NCBI GenBank assembly: GCA_004802725.1
Contig: SGPM01000250.1
Span: forward strand, 1 to 41,374
Length of the DNA: 41,374 bases
Reading direction: 5' to 3'
Origin: Antrodiella citrinella
Taxonomy: Eukaryota > Basidiomycota > Agaricomycetes > Polyporales > Steccherinaceae
A program made the position numbers and the translations under genes. The notes beneath the pieces are model-generated. The model worked only from the letters and a program-made list of their open reading frames with translations, searched no databases and was not told the origin of the DNA. Below, piece after piece: positions 40,920-41,374 of the stretch; position 1 is the first letter of the stretch; each line of letters begins with the position of its first letter.

Positions 40920-41374
40920 AGATTGGGCTCCCGTCAAGAAGTCGTCAACTCAGTCAAGAGATTGAAGTGTCGTCATTGATTGCAACATAAAGTCTATGAA
41001 TGGAAGAAGAATAATATTAGCACGAGACATAAGTTATCTCCTCCATGCGTTCTCCGCTGAATGATCTCGCACAAGCAATGAAACGAATACATAGGCTTCA
41101 AACCCGAACTTAGAATCCCCGTCGAGTCGCAAGCAGGTATCAAGGGAATTGGATGTCGCTTGCGTCCAGCCAGTCTTGGAAAGTCGTGACCAGAGAGGCG
41201 CGGTCATTGACCAATGACCGTGACCGAGCGTTGCCGAGCCATGGCTAGTCATGACCGACCATGGCTTTGATGGAAGCGCCGGAGAAGCGCCGGTGTCCGA
41301 ATGTCCATCGATCGCTATCTATTGTCGTATAATGAATATCGTTTTGAGCTGCATCTGCTCGCTGTCTGCTTGCT
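40920..41374. other. no supported gene
   Basis: About 450 bases at the window end with no recognisable gene. The phrases gaccagagaggcgcggtcattgacc and gccgagccatggctagtcatg contain short internal repeats of ATGACCG and CATGGCT, but nothing I can name. Confidence 0.5.

Overview
The window looks like nuclear DNA of a filamentous basidiomycete, most likely an Agaricomycete. Genes are cut by many short GT-AG introns of about 40-90 nt, and two copies of a DUF6535 membrane protein, a family I know only from basidiomycetes, are present. Exon-intron models were built by hand from splice signals, reading-frame continuity and family motifs. No transcript or database check was possible.

Layout. 0-5.5 kb: the 3' half of a DDE transposase cut by the window edge, a proline-rich unknown, an acidic protein with a short HMG-box-like N-terminus and a degenerate tandem repeat, then about 1.4 kb without a gene I can support. 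5.5-9.2 kb: a decayed DUF6535 gene. 9.6-14.1 kb: a large imperfect inverted repeat (arms about 1.3-1.4 kb) whose arms each carry the same unrecognised three-exon gene, around a single-copy unknown gene. 14.2-17.4 kb: a weak gene model, a cluster of GTTTCTGG motifs, a small conserved fungal protein gene with a one-base frame break, and empty DNA. 17.4-22 kb: two tandem acidic paralogues with matching 76-nt introns in their 3' regions. 22.2-28.2 kb: a complete HSP20 gene, a broken copy of the 3' end of the mitochondrial RNA polymerase gene, an apparently intact DUF6535 gene on the minus strand, and a relic of an HSP20 promoter. 28.4-34.6 kb: a mitochondrial block made of RPO41 (mitochondrial RNA polymerase), ATP14 (ATP synthase subunit h) and INH1 (ATP synthase inhibitor), the last two divergent from a 170-bp shared promoter. 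35.7-39.1 kb: an AKR7-type aldo-keto reductase and an epoxide hydrolase, tail to tail. 40.1-40.8 kb: a second HSP20 gene in inverted orientation.

The right half is ordinary housekeeping and detoxification content. The left and middle parts record repeated local duplication: inverted DUF6535 and HSP20 pairs, a duplicated RPO41 tail, the palindromic gene pair and the tandem acidic pair. A shared GC-rich motif of about 30 bp lies upstream of both HSP20 genes and both DUF6535 copies and may mark duplication boundaries. The best candidates for something undescribed are the inverted-repeat gene pair with its enclosed gene, and the dispersed motif linked to the rearranged segments.
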